The notes: generated by a model from the sequence alone, not told the origin. Positions 9,757 through 21,860 are shown, counted from the stretch's first letter. The stretch: DNA of 64,000 nucleotides from Mycogone perniciosa (GCA_025331125.1 JAOALB010000161.1:1-64000); one strand, 5' to 3'. A program made the numbers and translations.

Positions 9757-11317
9757 TGGCTAAAATGAAATTATCAGGTCTCGAATACATAGTAAATAGT
9801 CAACGGAACAGCATAAGTGAAAGATTGGGCGAGTAAGTGTTGTAGATATAGTCCTCAAAAGCGTTGAATTCGTTGGACCTTGTTGATCTACCATGCAAAT
9901 TGCTCTCGACTTATCGGATGAAATATCCATATTTGATATCCGTGCGATAAGGGGGGTGGCCATAACAAAAATGGCCTTGGACAAAGCAGTTGCTAACTGT
10001 AGCTGGTACTGGCTTGTTGGATTATTCTTTATTAATGGCCTAACAAAAAGCTATTTGTGGCTTTTCAGCATTTATATCCTAAGATCATGCCCTTACTTAA
10101 ATGCGCCTTAATAGCCAACGAGACCCTCCTAGCATTTCTGGAAACCTGAGGCAAGAAACGATGGATATTCCTCGGGCAATTGTAACATGCGCAAATTTGG
10201 TAGACCTCGAGCCTAATTATGTATTGTTGCCGTAATTTATTTTTCGGTTTAATAGGTACATACACTTCAACCTTCAGTCTCCCAGACCAAAGTAGCAGCT
10301 TATTTTCTCAAATTATCAATAGCTTCATGGAGTGAGCCCTGATAGTTCCAGGTGAACTCATTACGCTGGGATTTCGATGCCAGGGGCTCACGTGATAATG
10401 TGTAGGGTATCGAAAGGAATCGGGTGACTCTGTAGATGACTGGTCTAGTGACAATGCGAGCGAATCTCAGGCCTGCTGGAAGCTATTGGCGAACAACAGA
10501 CAAAATTGTGGTTTCATCATAGAAGTTCTGAAAGCACGTGCTCTGACTGAAGCGACAAGCTGCTTGTAGAGAAGGTTGTTGTTGTTATGTTAAACTAAGA
10601 CTATCTGCCTATCTTTTATAGTCGATACTCTATATTAGGTAAGGCAAAGAGAGAAAAAAGAGATACACTTGTGTTGGGCATGTAAGTTAGTCCTGACAAA
10701 ATAGGTACAAAGGGAAGCCGGGGAGGGGGGGGGGCGTATTCGTTGGATGGTTGTGTAAGTTACAGGCTCCAGACTGTTGTTCCTTGTAGTGAAGATATCT
10801 GCATGCCGGCAATTAGTCAGCGTTCAATGCGTTACTTATGGCTTGTACTATACATTCCCTGTGATATCTATGCATTTGTCTCATTTCCTGCTGCAGGCGC
10901 GAACGCAGGTGGTGCTTGTCTGTTAGGGCGGCAAGGCCTTGATGGTTGCTGTTCATTGATAAATTCCAAATGCCAAAATATGGAATTCAAATGTGTCTTG
11001 AATGTTTAGTACTCGATGCATTTGTAATAAGCTACCAAGCTACTTTTGGCTTCTGTTAAAATCTGTACATAATTGCAAAACCTCACACTGTATACACTGG
11101 ATTATGTACGGAGTAAGGCCTAGTCTATGCATTAAAAAGAGTGGACACCTATGTCATCGGTACGCCAATTCTTGCTCTAATATCCGTAGTTTTGGCATTC
11201 TTTCATGCTAGTAGTATGTACTGTCAAAGAGACCACTTGCCTATAAATTAAATAAATAGTGAGGTACGATTACAATCGTATTTCAAGAGACTTAGAAAGA
11301 CAAATGAGACTCATACC
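9757..11317. other. Intergenic with a MITE-family fragment near 9990-10110
   Basis: The segment near 9990-10110 (GGTACTGGCTTGT, then GGCCTAACAAAAAGC) is similar to the interior of MITE copy A (around 5108-5165), but the terminal repeats are not found, so it is a fragment or degraded copy. A poly-G run lies near 10723-10735. Short plus-strand ORFs at 10743-11211 have no support and are not called. Confidence 0.4.
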
Positions 11318-11791
11318 ATGTCGTCCCCCTATCTTCTCGGGACACAGCAGCATAGTCATTATCTTGTTTCCGAACTGCATGGACGCTTTTCCCGTATTAT
11401 AAAGCATCAAGACATCGCCAAAGCGCTATCAGAGGAAAAAAATAAACTCCAAGAAGAATTGAAAGAGCTACGAAAAAGAAATGACGACGAATCTACTATG
11501 CTCGTGATGCAGCAAGAGCTGATTCGCCGTCAGGACGAGCATATCTCTTGGTTGGAAGAAATTCGGAAGGCAAGATCCAGTAATCCTTCAGGTATCTGGA
11601 AACCTCCAGGTTTTTCTTTTACACAATGGCAAGCAGGTGAGGTTTCGGCCTTACCTGATGCAACTGGAGATGGGGAATCGAATATGGTTGGGGTAACAGA
11701 AGCACCGCATCCAAAAAGAAGGAGAATAGAGCCGGGAACTGCTCTGGAAGCATGGGAAAGACAAGAACAATGCAAGGACCAAGTTGGATGA
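11318..11791 (+). CDS. Small coiled-coil protein with basic patch (157 residues)
   Basis: The ATG is at 11318. Residues ~30-85 are strongly heptad-like (ALSEEKNKLQEELKELRKRN, then QQELIRRQDEHISWLEEI), predicting a coiled coil. A Pro/Gly-containing linker follows, then a PKRRRIEP patch near residue 131 that resembles a monopartite nuclear signal. No family is recognised. The layout of a short head, coiled coil, linker and basic patch is shared in part with ORFs at 17754-18230, 19275-19769 and 21861-22343. Just past the stop another frame stays open (LDEVEWIFSFAFYENCS), so a 3' intron cannot be excluded. Function is unknown. Dimerisation and nuclear location are inference. Confidence 0.5.
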   Translation: MSSPYLLGTQQHSHYLVSELHGRFSRIIKHQDIAKALSEEKNKLQEELKELRKRNDDESTMLVMQQELIRRQDEHISWLEEIRKARSSNPSGIWKPPGFSFTQWQAGEVSALPDATGDGESNMVGVTEAPHPKRRRIEPGTALEAWERQEQCKDQVG

Positions 11792-13394
11792 GGTGGAGTG
11801 GATCTTTAGCTTTGCGTTTTATGAAAACTGCTCATATTTACAGACAGTTTCGGAAGGAGTATATAGGACAAGGGGAACAACAAAATTTCACCTCCCCATT
11901 AGTTGGCTGGCTTTCCTTTCGACATCTTACTTCTACAAGTAGTAACTGTATGTTTCAGTCACAGACAATTGGTGTCGTATTGTCTCTTGTGGTCATAACG
12001 ACTTTGTGATCAGTGCAACACGCGCCCTGAAACGTAATCAGTTGCCTTACTGGATTGTGGGTCTATCCTTTACTTCAGTTTCATTCTAGAGAGGCGCTGC
12101 CTGGTCACTCTGCTCCAAGCAGACGGAGCGATTTGATACAACCGTTAAGGGATATTCTTAGCGTATTGTTGCTTATCAGGTGCTGAGGGCTACAGACAAG
12201 GGAGTTGCGGTTCAAGAGCGCCTCTTTATCTACCAGACGCAGACATATAAATCCCTGCCAAACCCCTTTTGCTGTAAAAGTAGGATAGGGGACAGACCAA
12301 GGCAAAGAGGTGTTGTCGATTAAGTCGGAAGGATTCCAGTTCGTTCGTGTCAGGCCACGGCCGGTATTTATCAGCCTTGAACTCATAGAGTTTATGATAG
12401 CCGCGGACTATGCAACACGTTAGTGACACCGCCTAAGTCAGATTTGCCTAGAAACGATGCGATGCTTCACCCATTTTTATTTTGTTCCAAAAATATATCC
12501 TCCAACGCATTATCCAGATCTTCGCTACTACCAGGACCATGGCTCTATAACAGCGGATCGACTAGCATGTTCATTTCGCCGAAGTCGCTTGAAGAGGCCC
12601 GCTGCGTGGCAAAGGAAGCCACGGTCGAGGAGAAGACCAGTCCACATCGTTCCCACATTTTGGCCAGGCCATTAGCTATTTTAAAGGTGTTAAAAGGAGG
12701 GCTAGGAAAGCAAGGATTTCAGTGCAAAGTGATACTTACCTAATTGGGTTAGACCCGGAAGCTAGGACCGAAGCTAAAACCGAATTCCGGAGGAATCTCG
12801 GTCTAAGTCAGGTTGTTCCCTTTTTCCTAAGGCAACAAACAATACAGCTATTTCCTACCCTATGTGCGCAACTCTCTTCTGTATAAAGTTTTCCGCACTA
12901 GCAGCTGTTATCAGCTTGTTAGTGCAAGAGCTTTTACAGGCCACAAGAAGCAGCGCAACAGCTGTTAGGCTATCGGCTGCCTAATAGTTTAAAAATGCAG
13001 CAAAGGCATGTTTGGAGAGTTGGCCTTGCGCTGCGTTGCCTGCTTTGGACCGCTGGATCTAAAGACTGAATAGCCTCGGGACCAGGTCGCTTTGGATATC
13101 AGATACTGACAGGATCTACAGCAGGTTGGGGCCCTGCTGCTCCCGTCAACGTCTGAAAAACAGCCCCAGTCGCGAGGGTTTTTCTCCCACTGAGAGAGGC
13201 TGACCCCTCCTTTCTAGGGTTTTTCCCACTCGCCGCAACCGCTATTATACGGATCCTGGTTATAAGGGGATTTTGAAGGGTCATGGAGTATATGATTTGG
13301 GGTAGGGTTGTGAGAGGAATTACTGGCTGGAAAAATCCTGGTTTTTCCAGGTATGCAATTGTATCTGTAGAGATACTTGATATAGGCTCCGGCC
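11792..13394. other. Repeat-derived intergenic stretch
   Basis: Several overlapping short ORFs on both strands (12105-12743, 13099-13284) look like decayed sequence rather than genes. No domain was recognised. The stretch borders a LINE relic and dispersed repeats and is probably transposon-derived. Confidence 0.35.
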
Positions 13395-13600
13395 TATGCA
13401 GCCTTTGCTGCGCCCTTCGACCCGCTGACGGGCGTTGGGCTCGACGACTTTGCCCTTGAGGCTACAAAATCCTAGATAGTAGTTAGATACTAGCCTAGGA
13501 CGTCCTTTTGCCCTACTGGGATTGGTGGCCTTTGCCATAGGACGTTAATGGTATATCATCATCATCATCATCATCATCATAGCATTGTGCAAAATCTGCC
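13395..13600. repeat. Dispersed repeat copy 1 with ATC microsatellite
   Basis: Shares the blocks CTTCGACCCGCTG, CGTCCTTTTGCCCT and CATAGGACGTTAATGG with copy 2 (14350-14565), and a diverged version with copy 3 (37023-37232). An ATC run follows at about 13555-13580. In copies 1 and 2 the text after the microsatellite (ATTGTGCAAAATCTG) is also shared, so the microsatellite is internal. This is possibly a LINE-derived segment. Confidence 0.6.
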
Positions 13601-13605
13601 AGGTC

Positions 13606-13735
13606 CCGGCACGGGGACTTCGAGCAGTATCACAAGCGCTTCCGGCATGAAGACGCGTTGATGACCTGCGGCAGCGGCAGGAAGAAGGCATATAACCACA
13701 TCTTCTATCGCAGGAAGATCAGCAAAACACAACGA
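13606..13735 (+). pseudogene. LINE ORF2 C-terminal relic
   Basis: The plus-strand frame from about 13606 encodes GDFEQYHKRFRHEDA followed by TCGSGRKKAYNHIFYRRK. This matches the usual Cys/His-bearing end of fungal LINE polymerases, where the motif is normally of the type DFxxYHxRFxHEDAxxxCxCG. The second Cys of that motif is replaced by Ser here. No upstream polymerase domain is visible, so it is a short relic. Confidence 0.6.
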
Positions 13736-13823
13736 CGGGGACTAGCACCCTCAATCCGCGAACCGACCTTTTATTTGCTGGGGTCTGGCTACAACCTTTT
13801 CCTCCAAACAGCGCGGACTTCTG

Positions 13824-14168
13824 TGTCACGACCCGACCATATCGAAGACCAGGTCACGGGGGCACCGGAGAATATCGGTTACACCGACCAATCATCAAGA
13901 AGTGATCACCGCGCCAAGAGTGATCACTCAAACGCTCACTACACCAAGAAGTGTGATCACATGTAGATTTCCTTTGTATATATACGACTGGCTTGTCACT
14001 TACTTATTATAGTTACTTAGACAGTCGTTAACAATTACATTCACCAGAACCGCCTGTTCTACAGAATCGTGACTACGTTACCCTGCTCAGTATTCATCCC
14101 TGACCTCTCTGTCAGCATAAACCCACGAACCTCGGTTTATCCCTTGAGAATCAACCCGGATCGTCACA
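13824..14168. mobile_element. Solo LTR (345 bp) with 5-bp target duplication TTCTG
   Basis: The element begins TGTCACGACCC and ends CGTCACA, with short inverted ends (TGTCACGA versus TCGTCACA, one mismatch). TTCTG flanks it on both sides (13819-13823 and 14169-14173). A TATATATACG promoter-like box lies near 13977-13986. These are the marks of an LTR left after recombination between the two LTRs of one element. No gag or pol sequence is adjacent. The TG...CA ends and 5-bp duplication fit Ty3/gypsy or Ty1/copia; the TGTCACGAC start is, from memory, commoner in fungal gypsy elements. Confidence 0.85.
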
Positions 14169-14349
14169 TTCTGGCTTCTTCAATAAGATATGCCCGCGCC
14201 GCTAGGAAATCCGACCTCATTCAGCCTCAATCGCTTAACTTTTCCTTTGTTACTACTCTATCCCTCTAAGGAAATTACTCGCGGCTCGCCACCGAGTCGC
14301 TTATGAATTGATTAGGGCTAGCCTACTAGGCTAGTGCCTGACACACTGC

Positions 14350-14565
14350 GCGAGTCTCGCGTCTCTTCGACCCGCTGGCGGGAGTGGAGCTAGACTACTG
14401 TGCCCTTCGAGGCGATAAAATGCTATATAGGGGAGCTTGCGTGTTGATTAGTAATACTATAGTTAGACCTAGCATAGCACGTCCTTTTGCCCTGCTGGGT
14501 TTGGTGGCTTTTATGCCATAGGACGTTAATGGGACATCATCATCATCATTGTGCAAAATCTGACG
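14350..14565. repeat. Dispersed repeat copy 2 with short ATC run
   Basis: Shares CTTCGACCCGCTGGCGGG, AGCACGTCCTTTTGCCCT and CATAGGACGTTAATGG with copy 1, followed by a shorter ATC run and ATTGTGCAAAATCTG. It also shares GAGGCGATAAAATGCTATATA with copy 3 at about 37030-37050. It lies on the other side of the solo LTR from copy 1, so the LTR inserted within or between older copies. Confidence 0.6.
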
Positions 14566-16155
14566 GAAATGGTTTCCCGTTTGTATGGCCGTGAGTCGAT
14601 TTGGTCGATTTCCCATAAAAATGAATTTTGCGGAAAATAGGAATGGGGCCACGAACCCAATTCTGCCACGGCAGAGCTCTTATATAGCCGGAGGTATTGT
14701 GTAGAAGACAAAGCATTGTTTATACAATTACTTCTACATAAGCCGCACAATCACTAGATATTCTATAGATACCAGCTATTAGATTAGATACAATTGAATT
14801 GTTCATTCCATTGTTCGCCCAGTAGACTCTCAGTCGTTTCCTCATTGCTGCGTCAGGGCAGCTTCCTAGAAGCCGCACCTAAATGAGGTTCAGTATAACC
14901 TTGTTATTTTAATAAAAGGACTTGTCAAACATTAGACAGGATCTGATAATGAGAGCGCAGTCATCGCTTCTTGGTATAAATAACTTGTCTGGCTAGTACA
15001 GGTAATTTGAGGATGACTGGATAAGATCCTAGGAACTGTTGACTATGTCAACCTAATAGCGTATAGGCTCGCTCAATATCGCAGCTGTACATGAAATACT
15101 TAACTTAAATCCGAGGTGCCTTAATAATGCTCTCTCCCCCAACACAACGATTATTCGAATACACAAGAGTATATCTTATTCGATGCGCCTGACGTGGCAC
15201 GAAAAAGTTTGACTTGCCCTCAGCAATTGGGCAATTTGGTTTAGCAAGTAGCATGTTCTAGGAGGCATGCGCGGAAAATAATGGATCAAGACCCTTTATT
15301 GAGACTTCGGACAGCGAAATATGTGATGTGTGAAGGCTATCATCCCACAGAAACGGAACAGGGATTGGTTGGTATGTGGGGCCAAGAGTAGGAGAATTGT
15401 AGACGCACCAACTACATAGCAGCTAACCGATACCGATTGATGCCAAACTCTCTATGCTGGTTACAAAGGCAGGCAAGAGAAAGAAAATCCTGCCATATAC
15501 TTCAGGCGCCCCAAATATTAGAATTCTAGCATAGATGAAATAGCGTTGCGATTCACGACGTATTACCAATGTAGCACATCTTCACTCAGGATACATCTTA
15601 AGCGTCAATGAACGGGGCTACCATTCAAATTTATGCCTCACGAAAAATCTCCAACCCGACGTGGAGGGTCGTGATTTAGACCGTTCTTGTTTGAATTTTC
15701 GACACTCACCTCACCGGGAAGCCAAGAAATCGGACTTTTCGGTTATTCTGTCAAGAACCAAGGCTTATGTTTGCCGTAAATTTGCAAGACTGTGAGGGAC
15801 TTCTAATTTGGAAGCGATCAGACCTGAAAGGACTTGAGTACTTCTCCATCCAGCTTTTCGGTTGGCGTTGCAATCTCCTGCCGAAGATTTCGTCGACTGA
15901 GTAGTTGTCGGATAGTGCGGACGAGGTGGAAAACTCTGGTGAAGTTGAAACGAAGGAACTTGCGATGTGGAACTCGAGGAAGAGCCAAAAATGGGGAACA
16001 GAGGAACGCGACGCGTTCCAAGTACACTATAAAGTGGCTGGCGAGGAAACCATTAGAGATACGGGGCAGAGTTCTTCAGACATGAGCAGGAGAGATGAAC
16101 AGAGCAGGAATTCAGGTGCCTTTCGACCCTTATAGTGAAATGAATGTGCTGACTA
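14566..16155. other. Intergenic, no gene seen
   Basis: Short ORFs near 15818-16135 overlap in several frames on both strands and show no recognisable protein. I see no other feature. Confidence 0.35.
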
Positions 16156-16943
16156 CTCGTGCCACGCCCCCACTTATTCACAGGTCGACTTCCTCCCAGC
16201 TCGTAAGCTGGTGCTCGACACCAAGGCGGCCACATCAGCAACGCGGCCACTTTTTAATTGAAAATGAATCTATCCACGTTTTCTATACCTATAGCCGGCA
16301 ATAGAGTCATAAAATTAACATAGTTGAATTTGTCCTTTAATTCTCTATTGCCTAGCTGATTTTGCAGCTTCAAAAACACATTTTTAATGTAATTATGTTA
16401 TTTTTACTCAACCGCTTCAATAATCCATTTTAATTAAATATAAAGCTATCTGCGTTTTTTATACACAGCTATAGCTAGTAAGAGAGTTATAAGAGTAATA
16501 TACAAAGTTGAATTGACCCATTAATTCTTTATCGCTTAGTATTTTTTATAGTTTTAAACATACTTTTTTTATATAGTTATATTTTTTCTTTCCATATAAC
16601 TACTTTAATTTGCTGCTATATTCTTTTGAGGCTATCGCCACTAGCCTTTTCCTATGTACTACTATTTCTATTTGGCGCCTTTTAATTACAGTAAAAAACA
16701 ATACAATTACATTAAAAATCTGTTTTTGAAGCTGCAAAATCAGCTAGGCAATAGAGAATTAAAGGACGAATTCAACTATGTTAATTTTATGACTCTATTG
16801 CCGGCTATAGGTATAGAAAACGTGGATAGATTCATTTTCAATTAAAAAGTGGCCGCGTTGCTGATGTGGCCGCCTTGGTGTCGAGCACCAACTTACGAGC
16901 TGGGAGGAAGTCGACCTGTGAATAAGTGGGGGCGTGGCACGAG
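16156..16943. mobile_element. 788-bp foldback element with ~260-bp terminal inverted repeats
   Basis: The ends are CTCGTGCCACGCCCCC and its inverse, flanked by TA at 16154-16155 and 16944-16945. The left arm (16156 to about 16420) and right arm (about 16680 to 16943) are near-identical inverted repeats. The central part, about 16432-16600, is a diverged direct copy of the inner left arm (aligned blocks include AGCTATAGCTAGTAAGAGAGTTAT against CCTATAGCCGGCAATAGAGTCAT). The interior is A/T-rich and noncoding. The TA duplication suggests mobilisation by a Tc1-mariner-type transposase encoded elsewhere (inference). Confidence 0.88.
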
Positions 16944-16945
16944 TA

Positions 16946-17753
16946 TGCGATCCGCTTTACGCGACAGTAGTCAAGTGTCGCTAGGCCACAATAGTCCTTA
17001 TCTTCGATCAAGATGCTTAGGCCAAAAATTCACCGATTGAAGCGCAGTCGTCAAGTTAAGTATAATTGCCAATTTTATGAATCAAGTTGAAGCTACCCGC
17101 AACAGCCAATTACTCAGGGTTGTTACCATTGAAAATTGACATGCCTGTTGGTGTGCAAGGACCACCTCGTCCAAGAACCAGCTCTGGCCATCTAAAACTT
17201 TAATACAACACACAGGGGTGATACGTACAATGATTGCAGTGGGTCACCAGGGTTCATAGTAGCAATCATTGAAGTTGGTAAGCTCCCGACGACCGATGGG
17301 GAGATTCTCCCGCAGATACAACTACGCATAGTTTGCCTACTGGGAGAGTTTCTACTCCTTGGGGCAGTATGGGGCTATGGAAAGGCTGCATGACTCACGT
17401 ATCTCGAATTCGATAAGTGGCTAGAGATACATACTGCGAAGCCAAACAAGTAGATTGTCCTGTACATAGGGGGCAATTGTCATGTTCTAGCTACAATAAC
17501 AACGGAGAAATAGTCACTGAATTGAGGATCTATGTCAGCCGTGTTCCATTGAGAGTTTCTTTTTGGGCTTCCTGAGAGTTTTCTCAGTCCTCCATGGGAG
17601 TGACATTGAACTTGCTAACCGATTGCCCAACTTTCCTATCACAGTTCCCTAAGGCTACAAAGAGTTTGTGAGCACACTTCACCGTGCGTCTTGGGTCAGA
17701 GAGATGAAATGACTTACTCACTCGCAAGGAGGTCGAAATCCATGCCGAATGCC
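16946..17753. other. Intergenic, no gene seen
   Basis: No coding sequence, RNA gene or repeat boundary is supported between the foldback element and the minus-strand coiled-coil ORF. Confidence 0.35.
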
Positions 17754-18230
17754 TCATCCATCTGCCTCGGTGCTGGCAGAGCTAGCTAGGTTGATAAGGA
17801 TATTTTCAGGATACGTCTCTGATGCACAAGATGGTGGTTCCGCAGTTGCAGTTGATGGCTCTGATGGGCCTAGCGGAATCGTTGGGCCTGTCTGAAACAC
17901 ATTGCCAGGGACGAATGTTTGATGTTGATGTGCGACAATGTCGTTTCTTAAAGTGCTGATTAGATCTTTCTGTGTATCAATAATTCGTCCTTGCATGTCT
18001 CTACACTCATATATGTGTCCTTTCTCACTTTCCAGCTCTTGGCGGATACACTTGAGCTGGTTGTTCTCAGCCCTCAGTCTCTCAACATATTCAGACCACT
18101 CTTGATCCAGCTGCCGATATCCTTCGCATGTTTGAATCAACCAAGGCATCGTAATGGAGTTTGGTGCCTCTCTTGGTGACCGTGAGTTATCCATGTCTTG
18201 AAAGGGATATCGCGCGCAAACTCTGATCAT
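17754..18230 (-). CDS. Small coiled-coil protein (158 residues)
   Basis: The longest reading starts at ATG 18230. An internal ATG at 18194 (MDNSRSPREAPN) gives 146 residues and may be the true start. Residues ~40-105 are heptad-like (YVERLRAENNQLKCIRQELE, then GRIIDTQKDLISTLRNDI), predicting a coiled coil, followed by a Pro/Ser/Thr-rich tail. There is no basic patch, unlike the neighbours. Past the stop another frame encodes QMDEAFGMDFDLLASE, so a small 3' intron may give a different C-terminus. No family is recognised. The segment RIIDTQKDLISTLRND resembles ELIRRQDEHISWLEE at 11.3 kb. Confidence 0.5.
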   Translation of the reverse strand: MIRVCARYPFQDMDNSRSPREAPNSITMPWLIQTCEGYRQLDQEWSEYVERLRAENNQLKCIRQELESEKGHIYECRDMQGRIIDTQKDLISTLRNDIVAHQHQTFVPGNVFQTGPTIPLGPSEPSTATAEPPSCASETYPENILINLASSASTEADG

Positions 18231-19274
18231 TTATTCTTTCATGTCTCTATTTGTAATGTTGATTGGGAAGTTGTCGGAAGTTGCGTAAGTTGCACATATG
18301 TAGGTCTCTGTACTTTGCCGATCTCGAAACAAGGCCATTTTGGCTGAATATGGCTCATGTTAGCGCATTCTGCAAACTATGGTACATATACTGTATGTAT
18401 ATGCATACTGGTCCTGTTAAAGCATATGTAGATAGATAATAGCGAAAGAATATACATACAGTGACTCAGAGGTAACTGAAGTCAATTATGGCCCTATTTC
18501 CTTAAGTTCGTGATATGAAATATTCCGAACCCACCATATCAAACATATATTCACACCATAAACCCACATCAAATGTGGATACCTCCCAAAGCTTTCGGTA
18601 AATCGGCCAGATAGAGCCAGTTCAGAGCTCGATCAGTAGCAAATGGCCTACTAGGCTGAAATTTAGGGTATCAAAGGTTCTGTCATCATGATCTCAGCCA
18701 ATGTCTTTCATTTTCTAGTCTAGTCTGATTAAATAGTGATTTTTCTGTCAGAATATAGCACCGAGTATACATGTCAAGTTGCTTAACCCTAGACTATCTT
18801 TTAGTACAGCTATGGTTTTCCGGTTCAGAAATGGTCCCATATTCAGCTGAAGTCAATTTTTTACATCTACTGTTAGCATTCGGAAGGTAGCAAATGGGAA
18901 ATTTCGATCAAATGCAGCGAAATCTGGTGAATGAATGACTGACATACAACCAGTACCATACTGCTTTGTGATGAGCCATATTCAGCGTGCGTTGTGACAT
19001 TGAAATGTGGACACTGAACCCAGTCCTCAACGTAAACTCTAATCCCTCTGGAAATGGAGTTTGATGCAGTTTGGAAGCCTCTGACAATTTTCTAGGGTTC
19101 CAAGAGAAGCATTTAATCGAACCGGGACCGAATTTGGACACCATGTTTGTCCATTTTCCCAAACTCGACGAAAAACCACATGAATATTCGGCGCATTTAT
19201 CGGAAAGTTTTTATATAAAAGCATTTCAAGTTTGAGATGTTACCTATAAAATTAACAATGAGGACCTGACCAAC
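18231..19274. other. Intergenic between divergent coiled-coil ORFs
   Basis: No genuine ORF is seen. This ~1-kb space separates the minus-strand ORF ending upstream at 18230 from the plus-strand ORF starting at 19275, so it should hold both promoters. No specific element was recognised. Confidence 0.35.
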
Positions 19275-19769
19275 ATGTTGAGTGGGAAGTGTCCACCTGT
19301 GGCAAGGCCAACGACAAATAACGTGGACACAGAGACTGTGGAATTTTTCTGCAGGGCGATTTACCAGTTAGAAAGCAAGTTGTATCAGCTAGAAAGTGAT
19401 TTGAATGCGCAGCGGCTAAACAACGACAATCTCCTGTTGGAGAATAACAATCTCATATTACAAAACGAAAATCTCGTGGAATACTTAGGCTGCGTCAAAG
19501 ATCTTTTGGATCAGAAAGCGCTACAGGGAGAAATCGAACTAGACAATCATAAGGCGACACTCGTGGAAATGACCAAAGCACTTAGCGAGAAGGATTATGC
19601 CATCGAGTCTCAGGCTAAAGAGATAGAGAGTTTGCGACATGGAAAGTTTGTGGTCGGTCATCCTACGTCAGGCTTCGAAGGTCAGAATCCCGCAAAGCAG
19701 TACACTTATGAGCAGATTTGTGAACAAAATTCGGAGGGAAAAAAGCGAAAACACTCTTGCATATCTTAA
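19275..19769 (+). CDS. Small coiled-coil protein with basic tail (164 residues)
   Basis: The ATG is at 19275. From about residue 22 to 125 the chain is leucine/asparagine heptad-rich (YQLESKLYQLESDL, then LLLENNNLILQNENLVEYL), a strong coiled-coil prediction. The C-terminus ends with EGKKRKHSCIS, a possible nuclear signal. No known family is recognised. It is one of four similar-sized ORFs scattered over 11-22 kb and is divergent to the 17754-18230 ORF. No intron is required. Confidence 0.55.
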   Translation: MLSGKCPPVARPTTNNVDTETVEFFCRAIYQLESKLYQLESDLNAQRLNNDNLLLENNNLILQNENLVEYLGCVKDLLDQKALQGEIELDNHKATLVEMTKALSEKDYAIESQAKEIESLRHGKFVVGHPTSGFEGQNPAKQYTYEQICEQNSEGKKRKHSCIS

Positions 19770-21860
19770 TCCCGCAACCAGAGTACCAAAGAACTGCCAT
19801 ATGAGGAGGTTGCTCTAATAAATTTCATCACTTTCTTTTGGTATGCATAACCTTGCTAGAGGACTAGCATGGATCATAAACCATCTAGTGAGCATACATT
19901 AATAGCGAAAGAAATATCTTTCTCATCTTAAAATCGTGACGAAAGCCATCCCCTAACGTCATTAATTCACTTCAGCTATCTTTTTTTCCGTGACCAACAC
20001 CAAGATGCCTCACCAAATGAGTTTCCCCAATCCAACTCCCCGTTACCTTTCAGCCGCGGGCCTGTGCTGGGAAGGTGCAGCACAACCAACAACAGCTAGC
20101 TGAATGATGTCAACATCAGTAATGGAGCTACATCACGGTATAATCCGTACATTCCAATGAATATTCCTCCATTCCAAGCCACAACTAGCAACAACAGCCG
20201 GATCGTAAATCAATGACGGTTTCTATGATAAATGGACTAATCTCGTTGAGAATCCGGATGGTCCAGATCAGTTAGTTATCTAGTTTTCATGTATTTAAGC
20301 AGCAGCTTTTACCACCTCACTTGGGACCAACAAGAGTGTCGAATTCAGTCATTTCCAATCCACTTATGAGCCCTCATACTGTTGATCTGTGGTTGATAGA
20401 TGATACAGTGGGGTTTAACAACTAGGGAGACTCGCCCGAGAGGCCTACACATTGAGACCCCACTTGCTTACATGGAGACAAGCTCTGATAACAAGAATCA
20501 CGGAATTTCATACAAAATCGCATCCCTATAGGCTGGTATGTACATTAGGGGATGTACTGAAAGCAATATATGCGAGATTGACTTGATATGTTTGGACAGC
20601 ATGACTGAGAGAGCTAAACAGAACTGCTATACTGGAAATGCCTCTTAAACTCTCCATGAAAATCGAAGTTGAAACTCAAAGGCTGAAAAGTCCAACAAGT
20701 TGACGGTCTTGCGTTATGTCACTGGGTGTAGTTAGCATTCTTCATACAACATAAGTCCAAAAAGGTATCTAAGACTTGACTCCTCCTGTTGAATACTCTG
20801 TGCGTTAGCTACGTTTGAATTCTCTGTTATCATGATCTTTCCCCCTGCTAGCCAATCTATAGTGCCTAGGAAACAACATACGATCAGTTGATATCCGCCC
20901 CAATGCACCTGACCGAGCCCTGCCTCACAATATCCTATGTTTCAACCGCCCTCAACAACAAGACCTACGTTGTCTGACAGACGGCGCATGCCTGATCATC
21001 AGATGGCACCATCCATGTAATGTGACTCCTGCTATATTTGAATTCTTGTATGAGCCAAGTCTTCATGTATGTACTCCTGACGGTATATACATATTCTACA
21101 AAGTATCCGTGTTCATTGAAATTAAATGCCTTAATTTAGACTCCCCAAGTACATAGACTATCATACAAAATGATTGCGGCCACGCGCTTTATATCGCCGG
21201 AAGTTGCTATAGATCGTGCCTAGGAAATGTTTGAAAGCTACCGTAGAGCATAAACCGTCACCTCAGTCTCGACTATCTCATTAGCTACGGTCGGTTTCAT
21301 CTGCACATGGTAATGCTTTTCGCATAATTCATTCTGGTTTTAGACTGGCGGTGCTTACACGTAAATGTGCTTAGTTGAGATGCAGTGTCACAACGTGCGA
21401 ATAATTATGTACGTCAATTCTTAAAAATGAGATCTCAAAAAGGAATTACGACTACACCATCGTCACCTACATGTTAAGCAGGTATTTAATAACCAAGGTT
21501 AATTCTCTTAAATTCAGCAAGTCCCATTCAATCCCCATTATCGAGTACACTTTTAAATTGGTTACTTCGCCCGGGAAACTTACATGGTCCTTGTCCATCA
21601 TCCAATACCCGCCAACAGCTTTTTCTTTTGTTGGTTGTGTGAATTTGGCTGTTACGTAGTGACGCTAACATAGATAGTTCTTTCTTAGAATAGGCTCTTG
21701 TGTCTAACAACCACTATTAGCTGTATTATCTATGAAATGTTAGTCACGGTGTTATAGATTATTTCCGTATATAAACGCTTAATTACCAGTTCATGGAGCT
21801 ACGCATTTACTAAGCTTCCTTTTTAAATATAGGACATCAATATATTGCGAATACCCTGAT
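19770..21860. other. 2.1-kb intergenic region, no gene seen
   Basis: No ORF above background and no recognisable repeat was found in this stretch. Confidence 0.35.

Noticed and set aside
15818..16135. Cluster of overlapping ORFs before the foldback element
   Set aside because: They shadow each other in different frames with arginine-rich, low-information translations and no domain.
16849..17040. Protein-coding ORF that repeats a 16053-16250 ORF
   Set aside because: The identical N-termini (MAALLMWPPWCRAP) come from the inverted repeat arms of the foldback element, not from genes.
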